Assembly (NCBI RefSeq): GCF_910594005.1
Contig: NC_057831.1
Span: 40,196,001 to 40,260,000, forward strand
Length of the DNA: 64,000 bases
Direction: 5' to 3'
Origin: Cervus elaphus
Lineage: Eukaryota > Chordata > Mammalia > Artiodactyla > Cervidae
This document shows, one piece after another, positions 10,522 through 22,241 of the stretch. The translations under genes and the position numbers were made by a program. How positions within the stretch are numbered: the stretch's first letter is position 1; every line of letters begins with the position of its first letter. The notes under the pieces are model-generated. The model did no database searches, was not told where the DNA came from, and saw only the letters and a list, made by a program, of their open reading frames with translations.

Positions 10522-11671
10522 GGGCAACTTAACTTTCATTCTTTGTGTAAAGAATAAAAATAAAAATATTAACTTTATTTGTGTGCAATACATGGTTTTA
10601 AATTTGTTTTTCCATTTTAAAATGATAAAATCAAAACAATTCCAAATGATATCTTGTGAATATTTCAAAATTATAAGTTTTTTCTTTTTATTTTTTGTTG
10701 ATAGAGTTTTAACTTGATCTAGAGAAAGAAGACTCTGAGAACAGAAGATAAGAGCTGTTCCTTTTAGAAATCCGACTTTTAATCTCTAAGAAACAGGATC
10801 ATTTTATCAGATTGAGTTTAATTTTAGTATAGGATAAAAAAATCATTATTGTTAAAACAATATAGGTACAAAAGAAGCACATTTTTTTTTTCCACTTCAA
10901 AGAATTGATGGAACTCAAGGTTATCAGTCAAAACACCAAGAACTAGATTGGGAATTAAAATCGTCTCTCTCCCTCTTTCCTTTCCTTCTTTCCTTTCCTC
11001 TCTCACTGCCTCACTGCCTCTCACTTCTTTGTATTGTATAGAAAACATCAGATGATATGATCAGACTGTGGTTATGAGTCATCATAAAAGGAATAAGTTT
11101 TAATCACACCTACACACTCTGAGCACACAGCACATCCACTTTTGACAGTTTCCCACTGTGCACCTTGACCTAACATGTGCCCTGGCAGATTCCCGTGGGT
11201 GTTCTGCGTTGCCAGTTGTACTTGTTTATCTGGGATGAGAATGAAGCCTTGAGAATGTGCCTGATGTAGATTGCATTAACAGGTCTTATACTGCATTACA
11301 GGTCTCATATTGTTTGATCAAACGTTCAAATGAAAGCTGATACAGTTAAGTGACTAGATATTCAATGGAAGCTAAGTAAGGGAAAACAAATAAGCTATAG
11401 TGAAGAACTGGAGCATTTAAGAATTATACTTCATTATACTTCATAGACGATACCTGTGTATATCTGCAATAAAGTCTCCATACAAAATTATTAATTCAAA
11501 GTATTTCTTGACTAGTGGGTAATGTGTTAGAAGGCTGAAAAAAAATCACACTGGGACCCATGACTTTTCTCTGCAGGTGTAAAGTTCCATTATTCACTTA
11601 TGTCTTACGGGATTATGCTGAAGTAATTAAAGTTCTATTTTATGGCATTTTAGAGAGACCCAGGCCACTTC

Positions 11672-11898
11672 GGGGCTTCCCAAGTGGCACTAGTGGTAAA
11701 GAATCCATCTGTCAGTGCAGGAGACATGAGAGATTCAGTTTTGATCCCTAAGTCGGAAGGATACCTGAAGGAGGACGTGGGCAAACCATTCCAATATTCT
11801 TGCCTGGAGAAGCCTATGGACGGAGGAGCTTGGCAGACTGTAGTCCATAGTGTTGCAAAGAGCCGGACATGACTGAAACGACTTAGCAGGTGTGCATG
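11672..11898 (+). mobile_element. Bov-tA-type SINE with target-site duplication
   Basis: It begins GGGGCTTCCCAAGTGGC, the tRNA-Glu-derived head, and runs into the BovA body (ATTCTTGCCTGGAGAA...). It is flanked by CAGGCCACTT at 11661-11670 and CAGGCCATTT at 11899-11908, a target-site duplication with one change. It is diverged, for example at the B-box region, and lies in intron 3, sense to SLIT2. Confidence 0.85.
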
Positions 11899-14800
11899 CA
11901 GGCCATTTCAGTATTGCACTACTGTAAAACATCTGCTTTTATACATTCCTTGACAACACAAGTACAAGAGTATGAGAAAGTTTTTGAAATTTTTTAAGTT
12001 TGTTCAAAAAAATGGTAGGGCATTTTGTACTAAATGCAATGAAACACTCATAATGCAAAATAAAATTCATATATGCCTACATTACATTAATGAAAACCAG
12101 TAGCATACCATTGAAAACCTTGGATATTAGGTATTTCATTAACTTCATAGTATCTTACACGCTTACAATAATGAAATTGCACAAGTGATAAAGCCAAAGG
12201 CTTGGGTTGTACTTTTGTTCCTATCAGTAAAGTGTAATGGCGCTCTTAAGACAATATTTCTTTAAACATTCCAAGTTTTTGTATCTTTGGATTTCAGATT
12301 ACTTTTTTTTTAACTATGTCATTTGATACTCATTTTTGCTGGAATAAAAGAGTCCTAAAAGTATTATTATAATGAAGCCATTGCAAAACATGTTCACTTG
12401 TCTATTTTAGTTTCTACCAAGTAGATACAAAGAAAATAACTCAGTTTAGAAATGTCTTTACAATAGAGCCTAAGTTTGACTACACACTTTACTCTCCCTA
12501 AAGGATATCTCAATGGCACATGTATTTTTTGAAGGTGGTACTAAGTTATTTCTCCCTGGGTGTGCACACCATTTATAGGCATGTGACAGCTAGTGTGAAA
12601 CTAAGGAACTCCAACACTCTAGAATTTTGGTTGTAGGTCGCTACACATTAGTTCAAGCAGAGAATGTGTTGTGGAACAGATCTGAGGGAAGTCTTCCCCA
12701 ATCCCTTGCTCATTAGGGATGTGGAGAATCCCTCTTCTGACTCATCCTGCAAGTTTATAAGCAACACATAACACATTCTTTTTCTTGAAGTAATGACATA
12801 CTAACAGTGCTAATCTACTTGGAAAAGAATGCAAGCTCATCATACTTTCTGGCACCTTCATACTCAAGTTTAAAGTCACTGCAGTTGTTCTTGGGAAAGT
12901 CTCTATAAAGAACATCTCAAACTCGGTAAAGAAGCTCGATATGTACATTGTAAGAGATAAATCATGCACCTCGATGCTCAAGTGTGAATCGCTTTATCTG
13001 TGATAACCATTAAATGTCCAATTATTCTTGCCTGTTTATAAGTGATAGTGAACTATTTTAAATTGCATTTACTGACTGTAATCTTAGAAGGCTTTAATGC
13101 AAGTGCACTGTTGAAGTTTAGCAGAACACTGAATCTATCTGAGAGGGTTTCTCATACAACGTTTTTTAATGGGCCTTGAAGTTGAACGGTGGTGAGAAGT
13201 TCTGTTTGCTCTTTGTGGAACGTTTTATAAATTCTGCAGCGGCAATGCTGTTTATTTTTCCCACATCTGTTTTGGGCTCATCCTTTGTAACAGTGTTTGC
13301 TGGATGCTGTGGCCTTTATGTCTCCCCTGAAATGAGTAGTTTAGTTTGCACTGTTCCAATGTATTTGTGGAAGCAACCAATGTCAAATATTTTACATTGA
13401 ACTCCTGTCTTTCATTCCTATTGGATACCCTTCTGCTTGAATTATGCCTTCTAAACTGAATTTTACAACTTAACATGGGATGAGAGACTTTTCTGCGTGA
13501 ACTTTACATATACTGCTCTTACCTGTTTCAGAGCAATTTATATCTGCTGGACTGGAAGGAGTGTTGGTGAAAACATTTTCAGAATTAGATTTTGGATTTG
13601 GATTTGGTTTTAATGCAGTTGGAATTTTTGCTTTAAGATAACATCGATGGAAAATTACTTGTTCTCTTGGCAGTGTCCATCCGCCCTGAATGCAGGTGGG
13701 CCTCCTATCTCTCAGCTGCCATTCTCCTCACTGTAGATAACCTAGCCTCCCCTCGGTTGAAAATACCTTGTAATTTTATATGCTATTGCCTGGTATCCTG
13801 TAGAACGTTGGCAAATATTCACTGGTTTTACTGTTGATTGTGCTTTTTAAACAGATACAATCTCTCTTCCTTACCTTTAAAACATTACATGAGAGTAAAT
13901 ACTTGATTTCAGTTCCATTGTGAGATCTTGATCAAATTGTCTTATCTTTGAAAACTGTGTGTTTGGTCATCATTAAAGGAGACAGTTATTATATCTCGTA
14001 GTAATGGTATGTGGTTTCAGTAAGATAATGCACGTATTTTTCGCAAAATGCTTGATGCAGAGTTGGAACTTTTTATTATTACAAATTTCAACATCTCCTT
14101 TCCTGTTTTTCAGAAGCTGAGTTTTGGAAATACTTTATCTTTTTGAGCTAATAAAATGTGTCTATAATAAATCTGACTTTTAAATATCCATATTTACTAT
14201 CATTTTCCTTCTGATTTTCTTCTTATAGCATATAGTCAATAGAAGAGATGTGAAGAAAGTGCAAAGCCTTCTCCAAATTTTTTTCAGAGTATTTATCATA
14301 ATCGCTCTGAACGTTATAGAGACTATCAAGAAGTAAGGGGAGTGAAGAGGAAGCAACTTTTTATTAATAAATTTTGATCTCTTACCATGGAGCATAAAGG
14401 GTGAAAATACTGATACTGCCGAAAATATAAAATTTATCTAATACTAGCTAAATGTTAAAAATCTTTGCTTAAAAAATGTTAGCATAAAAGACAAATGGAA
14501 ATTTACCTGAGAAGAAGACATTTATGTATGAGAAACAGGAGATTGTAAACGATAGACTTTAAAAGGCAGTGTTCATCAAATACTTGTTTCGAATCAGGTG
14601 CGTTGTAAATATATTACATTTACAGTGATAGGTAAATATGAGACTTTCTTACTAGCTTTGGTAAAATCATTTTCATTTTACATTTTGGATTGGGATGAAG
14701 GTCGCAAATGTTAACTGGATTGAGGAGGAAATTGAAAGGAGACCTCCAACGTTTAACAATGGATAAGTAACAGGAGTGGGTGGCAGATAATAATTAGAAA

Positions 14801-16067
14801 CAAAGCTTGTCAATAATGCCCTTCAAGTTGAGTTTTAAGAGTCTGCATTTTAGAGGCCTGTGGTTTTTAGTGTGGTACAGAAAGATCATCTCACTGAAGG
14901 CCACCCAGAGGAAATAGTTACTGGGATCTCTCTCATCTTTTCTCTAAAAGAATGTGTCTCAGAGACTCATTACACACCTTTCTGAAACCATGACTTTCTA
15001 TCCAGAGAATTTTTAGTCCTGAGATCCTGTGGGCAGATTCCATCTAGTTAGTGATGACCTAGGAGCTGAATATCACTGAATCTGTTATGTGTCCTTGGAC
15101 ACAATTGAGTATCCTTGCTGGAACAGTTAGTAATTGACCCACCTGATCTGCTTAATACTGCTAATTTTTGTTGGTTCCATAAATCCTCCTCTGAGATTAC
15201 TTTGATTCACTACATGCTGTTTATCTGTTCTTGGACTATCAGATTTTAACTTCTTTAACACATATGCATTAGAGTTATTATGATGCTCTTCAAGCTACTA
15301 AGAAGTATTTTGTAGTATTGGAAGAAGCCAGGCAACTTTTTCTCCAGCTCTGTTTAGAAATTATTATGCACCTTAATAGTGTTTAACATAATTTTGGATT
15401 TTAAAAAATACTCTTTAGTTTAAAGATCTAATTCCTGGTCATTGTACAGAGGAACTCTGCCTTAATTTTTTTTCCTTTATTGAGTATTTTGGAAGAGTTT
15501 CACTTTTTATTGTAATGTTTGTGTTTCCATTTATTCTTGGTACTGATGGAAGAGGAACTAGAAGAATAAGAACCAAAAATGTATTGGTATTCTTTTTAAA
15601 AAAGTGCAGTCATACTGTTTTTCTATGCATGTTATCACTTCATCTGTTATCTGCCCTTTTTTATATGACATTACTTTGCTTGATACACATGGTTGGTTTA
15701 GACACATTAAGATCATTTATAATAATTTTCATAATATAGTGATAAATTACTTGAATTTTAAGAAAAATATTTTATACATATTTTCATTTTTATTTCAACT
15801 TTAGGTATTTTAAATAGATCTTTAAAATAGTGCACTGACTAGAAAGCTAGTTTCTTTTTAAATAAAGCTTGATGTTTTATTTCCAGGTGACTCATTCATA
15901 GATTTTTAAGAAGTGGGCTATGTAAAACTACGTTTTGCCCCAACCTCCCCTCCCCACTCCCCCCAAAAAAGAAAGATTGCTGAAAGAGAAAGTTGAGGAT
16001 TACATTATTTTGAATTATTGTTTAGGAATGTTTAGACTGTGTCTCTTTGAAAGGAGTGATTCAGGGG

Positions 16068-16245
16068 GTGTGTTCTGGAGTCAGGCCACCTGAATTTAGG
16101 TTCTAGCTCTACTTTCTATGAGCTCTGTGTCTCCCTCCAAAATACCAGGGACAATGGCACCTACTTATGGGGTAGAATGAATGTGATAGTTCATGTGAAC
16201 TTCTCAGAACACTGACTGTCACCTGGTAAGTTAACTGTTATTTGG
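16068..16245 (+). mobile_element. MIR
   Basis: MIR landmarks in order: TCTGGAGTCAGGCCACCTGA, TTCTAGCTCTACTTTC, a degraded CTCTGTGTCT core and an ACTTCTCAGAACACTGACTG 3' part. Confidence 0.6.
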
Positions 16246-16762
16246 AGAATGAATTAAGAATCTCTTAAGAATAAGAAAAAAAGTGAGAAAAGACACTGCT
16301 TGCACTCTCTCTGAATTGCCTTCTTTCTTACAATATCTGAAATTGTGTGGACCCATTAACACATAATCTAGTGGCAGCTCTCAGTCACTTGGATATCTGA
16401 ATTTGTTTCAACATATTGAATTCCTTCCAGCTTCTGATTATGTTGAGAAAGGCATGACAGGGGGAAGTTAAAGGAAAGGAGGCAGTTGCTCTATGGGGCT
16501 CATGAAAGCAGGTTTGGTGGTGGGACTTTGAGTATCTGGAGAGGGGCATAAAACCTAAGGCAGGTAGAAATGCCTGTTAGAAATGCCATGTTAGAAAACA
16601 TGTCTGGAGAAAGCTGGCTGAACATAAAATGCACATGCTGGGGTTTTGCCAAACTATATCAAAATGCAAAGTGCAGTTTGTTTTTATTCAGCATTTCCTA
16701 AGAACCTAGTAAGTGCCAAGGAAGAGGGAAGGAAATATGAATACATAGATATGGTCTTTCCA

Positions 16763-16942
16763 GGGTTTCCCCATTGGGTGGCTCAGTGGTAAAGAACCAC
16801 CTGCAATGCAGGGGCTGCAGGTTTGATCCCTGGGTCCAGTGTTCTTGCCTGGAGAATCCCATGGACAGAGGAGCCTGGCAGGCTACAGTCCATGGGGTCA
16901 CCAAGAGACAGACGCGGCTGAAGCGACTCAGCACCCAGCACG
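16763..16942 (+). mobile_element. Bov-tA-type SINE, internally shortened
   Basis: The tRNA-like head (GGTTTGATCCCTGGGT) joins directly to CCAGTGTTCTTGCCTGGAGA. The roughly 40-base GAAGATCCCCTGGAGAAGG... segment present in other copies is missing, so this is either a subfamily variant or an internal deletion. Sense to SLIT2. Flanks share a TRGTCTTT motif, possibly a short target duplication. Confidence 0.8.
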
Positions 16943-18188
16943 TAGTCTTTACGCTTGAAGAGCTTACAGTGTAGTGGGACTCAGACATTTATGTGAGTAA
17001 ATGTTTTGAGTAACACAGTGTGAGGCACTTTTGCTTATCAAATACTAGAGGCATATGCAGACACAGACAAGGGAGGAACCGCCTTTATGCAGGAGAACCA
17101 GGGGAATTACACAGAGGATGTTAGAAAGGACCCTTTGGAGAAAAGGGAAAACTCCATACAGAGAGTTCCCTCTGTGAGGACTGGGGACCTGAAGAAACGT
17201 CCTTCTTTTGGTTGGAGAATCACGGACGATGTTTGTTCTCCAGTGGTTTGGATCAGATTATGAAAGCACATCTCTGTCATTTTAAAAATTGGGATTGCCT
17301 CTCTGGAAAATGGGGAGTCTTTCCTAGAAAAATTCTCATTACCACTGTTGTGAATATTTGTAATTATTTTTTCAGACATAAATATAACAAGATCATGATT
17401 AAATTATAGTTTATTGAAAGTGTATGATAGTAGACTCTGGCAGTACTCGTACCTTAGAATTATGCCTGGCAAAGAAAAAAATAAAAGCTTTTGATTTCAC
17501 TTTACATTAATCTTGTTGTGTGCTTTATTCATCAAAAAACAAAACAAAACAAAATTAGTTTAAGTGAAAAGTCTACACTTTCACTACTAGTTTTATGATT
17601 TTACCTCTGATTGTCTCTACATACATTTTTGTGAGCTATATACATTTTATTAAGTTCTGAGCATCTATCTATAGATGACTAACCTCTTAATAATATGAGT
17701 TATATAACAAAAGATGGTAAGCATAATCATCATTGCCTCATGGCATTTTAGACTTGGAAGAAGTTCTGAGGTTCACTTGGTCCAACTTTTAACCTAATGC
17801 AGAATTTTTATTACATTGTTGCAGGGAAAAAATACATAGCCTCTGCTTGAATAATGTGGATAATAATAATAATAAAATGAGTTGAAAGCTTCCTAAGGCT
17901 ATTCATTTCTTAACATCTTTTATACTTACAATGATCTTCGTTATAATCATCTATCAATACTTTCTTAAAAGTTAAAATTACTAGCACCATTTCTACTCTC
18001 TGGAGGCTAAATGAGTGTAATTCCACTCCCATCTGATGACCGTTTAAATACATTATCATTTAAAAGGGGGTAAGATTAATATGCCCTCTTTTCCTGTCCC
18101 CTTAACATAAATTTCTTTAAGACAAGAAACACCTCAAGTATCTTCAGTGTGACATTACTCTCTGGACGTCTTTACTCTCCTCTAGAGG

Positions 18189-18395
18189 TATTGTGTTGGT
18201 CACTCAGTTTTGTCCGACTCTTTGAGACTCCGTTGACTGTAGCCTGTCGGCTCCTCTGTCCAAGGGATTCTCCAGGTGAGAATACAGAGTGGGTTGCCAT
18301 TCCCTTCTCCAGGGAATCTTCCAGACCCAGGAATTGAACCTGGGTCTTCTTCATTGCAGTCAGATTCTTTACTGGCGGAATCACCAGGGAAGTCC
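18189..18395 (-). mobile_element. Bov-tA-type SINE, antisense
   Basis: Read on the minus strand, it starts GGACTTCCCTGGTGATTCCGCC and includes a tRNA-like head and the BovA body ending near TGAGTGACCAACAC. Antisense to SLIT2 in intron 3. Confidence 0.85.
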
Positions 18396-18601
18396 AACAA
18401 CTTATAAGTCACTTAAGGGTGCATTTTACATCATCTTGTCATCATTTTATTTGAATTTGGAAAAAGAAAGGCTAGACATTTATTTTTACTGAAATGTTAA
18501 GTTGTACACTTAAAATGAATGGGATTGGGAAATTCGTACATTGGGGCTAGAATTTGCCACTCTTTTTAAGTGTTCATAGTCCGAAAGAACTTGGTTATAT
18601 A

Positions 18602-18677
18602 GTGCGTGTATGCCGAGTTGCTTCAGTCATGTTTGACTCTGTGCAACCCCATGGACTATAGCTCGCCAGGCTCCTGG
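18602..18677 (-). mobile_element. BovA SINE 3'-end fragment
   Basis: About 75 bases match the end of the BovA body on the minus strand (CCATGGGGTTGCACAGAGTC-like). It is truncated at both ends and lies about 200 bases from the complete element at 18189. Confidence 0.75.
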
Positions 18678-19362
18678 GCTTAAATTGATTTAGGGTTGCA
18701 ATCAAATTCTCTTCTAAAATATTTAAAATATCCCAATATCAGTTAAACATTTTTAGGAAAAACATTACTTCAACATTTTTGCCCTCACTGTTAATTATAA
18801 CTCAGCCATATTCAGTTGAGAGTAAAGAACTGTGGATTGAAGTTTTCTTCTGATTTTGCCTAGAGGGACAAATCATGCTGACACTTTCTCATACATTTTT
18901 GTGAATCTAAATGGAAAGGTTAAAAAAAAATTGAAATTTCTGTCTCCCTTCAGTGACTTGGCTGAAGATTTAGGTCATTTAGGACAGAATATGAATTATT
19001 TTAGGGCACCATTTAATACGGTATTTCTGCTGTATGTTGAACTCGCTAAACATACATACTCGCTAAACAAGTCCAGAAAGCCTTTTTCATTGCGTCTGTG
19101 CTGGTTGACTGATGTTGCAAGGGTTGTGGATATAGAGTTTAGGCCCCAGTAACCATCATCTGAGTAAGCACAATGGAAAATTTGCTTTAAAGAATCTTGT
19201 AACAAAAGGTGTAACCAACTTTTGATTTGTAATGCTTGAATTCTCTTGAATGTTATTTCATTCTTTCTGAAATACAGGATGAGGCATGACACTACTCAGT
19301 CACAGTCTCATTGTTGGGTACTTTCTATGTAACATATGCTTTGTTTTTGTTTTTCTCAAAAG

Positions 19363-19434
19363 GCGTTTAAACAGAAATCACCTTCAGCTGTTTCCTGAGT
19401 TGCTGTTTCTTGGGACTTCAAAGCTATACAGGCT
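19363..19434 (+). CDS. SLIT2 coding exon 4: third leucine-rich repeat (last coding exon in the window)
   Basis: The exon is 72 nt with a T-rich tract ending TTTTTCTCAAAAG as acceptor and GTAAGT as donor, phase 2. It completes Leu108, encodes residues 109-131 (starting RLNRNHLQLF) and begins Leu132 with CT. A Ser stands where I recall Ala in human (LGTSKLYRL). The following exon should begin with one base completing Leu132 and then Asp-Leu-Ser-Glu-Asn. No such sequence was found in the remaining 44.5 kb, so the reading frame leaves the window unfinished. Confidence 0.96.
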
Positions 19435-22115
19435 GTAAGTAGACAGAAATAGTTATTGTTGCTCTGTGTAGTACCTTGCGTTTTATTAAATGTATTTTGG
19501 ATCTGTTTCCTTGTGCTTTCCTGGAATCTATTCACCAGTAGATTAATGGATTAAAAGTTTGCCTTTCTTTTCTTCTTTTTTTGAAACTTATGATTGGTTT
19601 TCCAGTGGTTCCAGTTCTTGTAGTTGGTTAGCATTTATTGGTTCATGTATGTGTTATTGCAGTTGTATTATTCTTTTTTGGTCTTGAGGAGGAGATTTAC
19701 GTAACTTCTTTATGGAAACTTTTGATTAAGTTCTGAAGGGAAAGATTGCCACTGTGCTTCCTTTCCAGAGGAAGTTGGCAGTGTATTCTTGTAAAGTTGG
19801 GATTCTTAATGTCTGCCTTTTTTATATCATTTCTATACTCAAGTAGTCTTTATTAGTCTGGAAATACTATTATAAGGTATTTATAGAGGACTGTAAATTT
19901 CCTCTTAAATATTCCTTTTAAAGCCAGAATTCCAAACTCCATGATATGAATGACTGTAGAGGGTTTCATATCAAATACGTCATCGACTGTTAATGGAAGT
20001 ATTTCTTTGAAAGGAGTGTAATGTGGGTTTTAGGCAGAATCAGTTTTTTCCTCCCTGGAATGCTTGTTCAGTGACCGAATGTGCAATGGTGAAAACACAC
20101 TTTTGACAGCTCTTACAAGTAGGTTTTTAGCCATATGAATGATTTTGTGCGGATGGGAGATAAACTGCAAAGTGTTGGGGAAATTAATACAATGGTTATC
20201 AATGTTTGTGGATGTTGTGAAAAATCACTGGGATATACAGAATAAATTGCTCAGCTTGACTTCCACCTGTATGGTTGCAAAGTCCCACGTGTGGAGCTTG
20301 TGGGGAAAGTGAGGACCTTGACTTTGTAGCCAAGGCTTCATAACCTACTCGACCAGTATTGTTATCAATTCCAGAAGTAGGAAGGATCTCTTCCCACAGC
20401 CCTCCCCCACATTGTATCTCTGTTAGGATCTCTGTTAGGGCCTCCTGACACCTTGGCTCACTGTGGAGAGAATTTTCCCAGCAGGCCAAGGTAGAGCCAG
20501 TTACACACCAGGTCTTGTCTCTAGAGTCTGACTTTCCGATTCTATTCCTCTAAGGATAGCCAAAGTCGCCTAGCAGTATTTCTCTTCTGCTTTGTGTTCC
20601 CTGCTGATTAATTGGCTCAATTTAGGTAAATTTAAAAGAATCAAATAAAGAAACCTTGAGACTGCCTTTTTAACAAGAATTCTCTAAAGACTATTTTTAC
20701 CAAAGACACTGGATGTAGGCTGTTATGAAGATTATGTGGATGAATATAAATTAATATTTAAGTATTTGTGCTTCGTTTCCAAGAATGGATACAGAAGTGG
20801 TTTTAATAGTATTCTACTTTCTTCCTTAACTTTTTTTTTTGATTGTGGGGATGTTGAAGAATTGATTTCAAAGCTAGTATACAATGAGTGTTATTTAATT
20901 AATTTGCTACTTTGCTAACAATGTGCATCTAAAACAATCCACATTGTCTAGAAAATTGTCTGTTTTCTATGTGGCTGTGAAGATACAATTTAAATGGAAT
21001 GATTGGTACAGCTAGAATTAAAATTGTTAAGCTGAAGAGGGGAAAATGTAGGAAATAACTTTAACACTGTCCCTGAGAAACTAGAATGTTTGATTTTTAG
21101 TTGGAAAGTATTTGGATTAATTTTCTTTGGGTGGTATAATCTAGTGCAGAATCCCCTATCAGCAGATCATGTTCTGTTTAGCATTTGCCTCCTTTGACAA
21201 TACCATGTAGTGGGCCAAAGGTTTTTCACTTATGTTATATTATGATTTTATAACCTTATGAAGTTACTTTTTGGAAGAGACAACTTTATATCCTTAAGTG
21301 AATGAAAGAAACAGAACCCATGAAACTCTAAGGCAACATCTTCTAGTGAGTTAAAAGCATGTTAAAAAATGGGGAAAACGGGCAGCTAGAAAATGAGTTA
21401 TAATGTGCCTGTTTGGCTCAAAGGATTTCCCCTGGGAAGTAATGGAAGATAAAATTTTGTTTCTGATGTGGGTCTATAAGGACTCAAATGCTTTGATTTT
21501 CCTTAAGTTAGAGCTTGATGGCTTTGTGTTCAATATTGACTGGGATTTGACACCTGACATAGACACTGGATACCCATGAAAACTTAAGAGGTGTACATTT
21601 TTTCTGCCTCAGAAAACAGGAATCTATCTTCTTTTGAGTTGAGGCACTGTTGTCTCACCCGAATTAGATGTAGTGGATGGTTAACAATGATCTTTTTCTT
21701 GAGAGGAAAGTTATCAGCTACATGTGACCAATTTTTTATGATGATGATCACTAAATGAATTAAACCACCACCAGTAAGAGTATGTAATAAATAAAGGAAC
21801 AAAAGCTTGTGAAGTTAACTCCCTGGCTAGTGTAATTTCCAAGAAGATGGGTTCAAGTTCAAGTATTCTTCATATGATACAGGTGCCTAGTAGCTAACCC
21901 GAAACAAATGTTCTAACAGATGGAAAAATCTGCACAGATCTACATGCAAAAATTGTCCTTTAAAATCTTCTTTTAAAAATGAACTTTTATTTCACAAGAA
22001 GGATAAGTGACAGGACAAAGGATACAGGATTTTGGACAAGCAGTATGTTGGGAGAGGGAAAATTTGACTGGTGGCTAATTTGCATATTAAGTGAGCTACT
22101 GTTGCCCACCATATA

Positions 22116-22241
22116 ATGGCAACCCACTCCAGTATTCTTGCCTGGAAAATTCTGTGAACAGAGGAGCCTGGTGGGTTACAGTCTATGGCATCACAAAGAG
22201 GCAGACACGACTGAGTGACTGAGTACACACACACACACAAT
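22116..22241 (+). mobile_element. BovA SINE, 5'-truncated, with (AC) tail
   Basis: It begins inside the body (ATGGCAACCCACTCCAGT), lacks the tRNA head, and ends in GACTGAGT followed by a short (AC)n run at 22224-22239. It is the only ruminant SINE recognised between 18.7 and 30.7 kb. Confidence 0.8.

Larger units (their letters stand above)
7971..19362 (+). other. SLIT2 intron 3 (11,392 nt)
   Basis: GTGAGT...AAAAG intron. The 7971-11671 part is AT-rich unique DNA with a (TG) run at 9461-9478, a (TA) run at 10506-10521 and a CT/TTTCC-rich tract near 10965-11030. Ruminant SINEs sit at 11672, 16763, 18189 and 18602, and a MIR near 16068. The 11910-16060 and 16950-18188 parts are unique DNA in which I see nothing codable. 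The open frames here are short and mostly SINE-derived or random. Confidence 0.95.

Noticed and set aside
17750..17870. Possible ancient repeat (TTGGTCCAACTTTTAACC... CTCTGCTTGAATAATG)
   Set aside because: Resembles a widespread old mammalian repeat, but I could not name it reliably.
20199..20489. 96-codon minus frame in a slightly GC-richer stretch of intron 4
   Set aside because: No ATG-supported gene context, splice sites or family similarity. It might be a decayed repeat, but none could be named.
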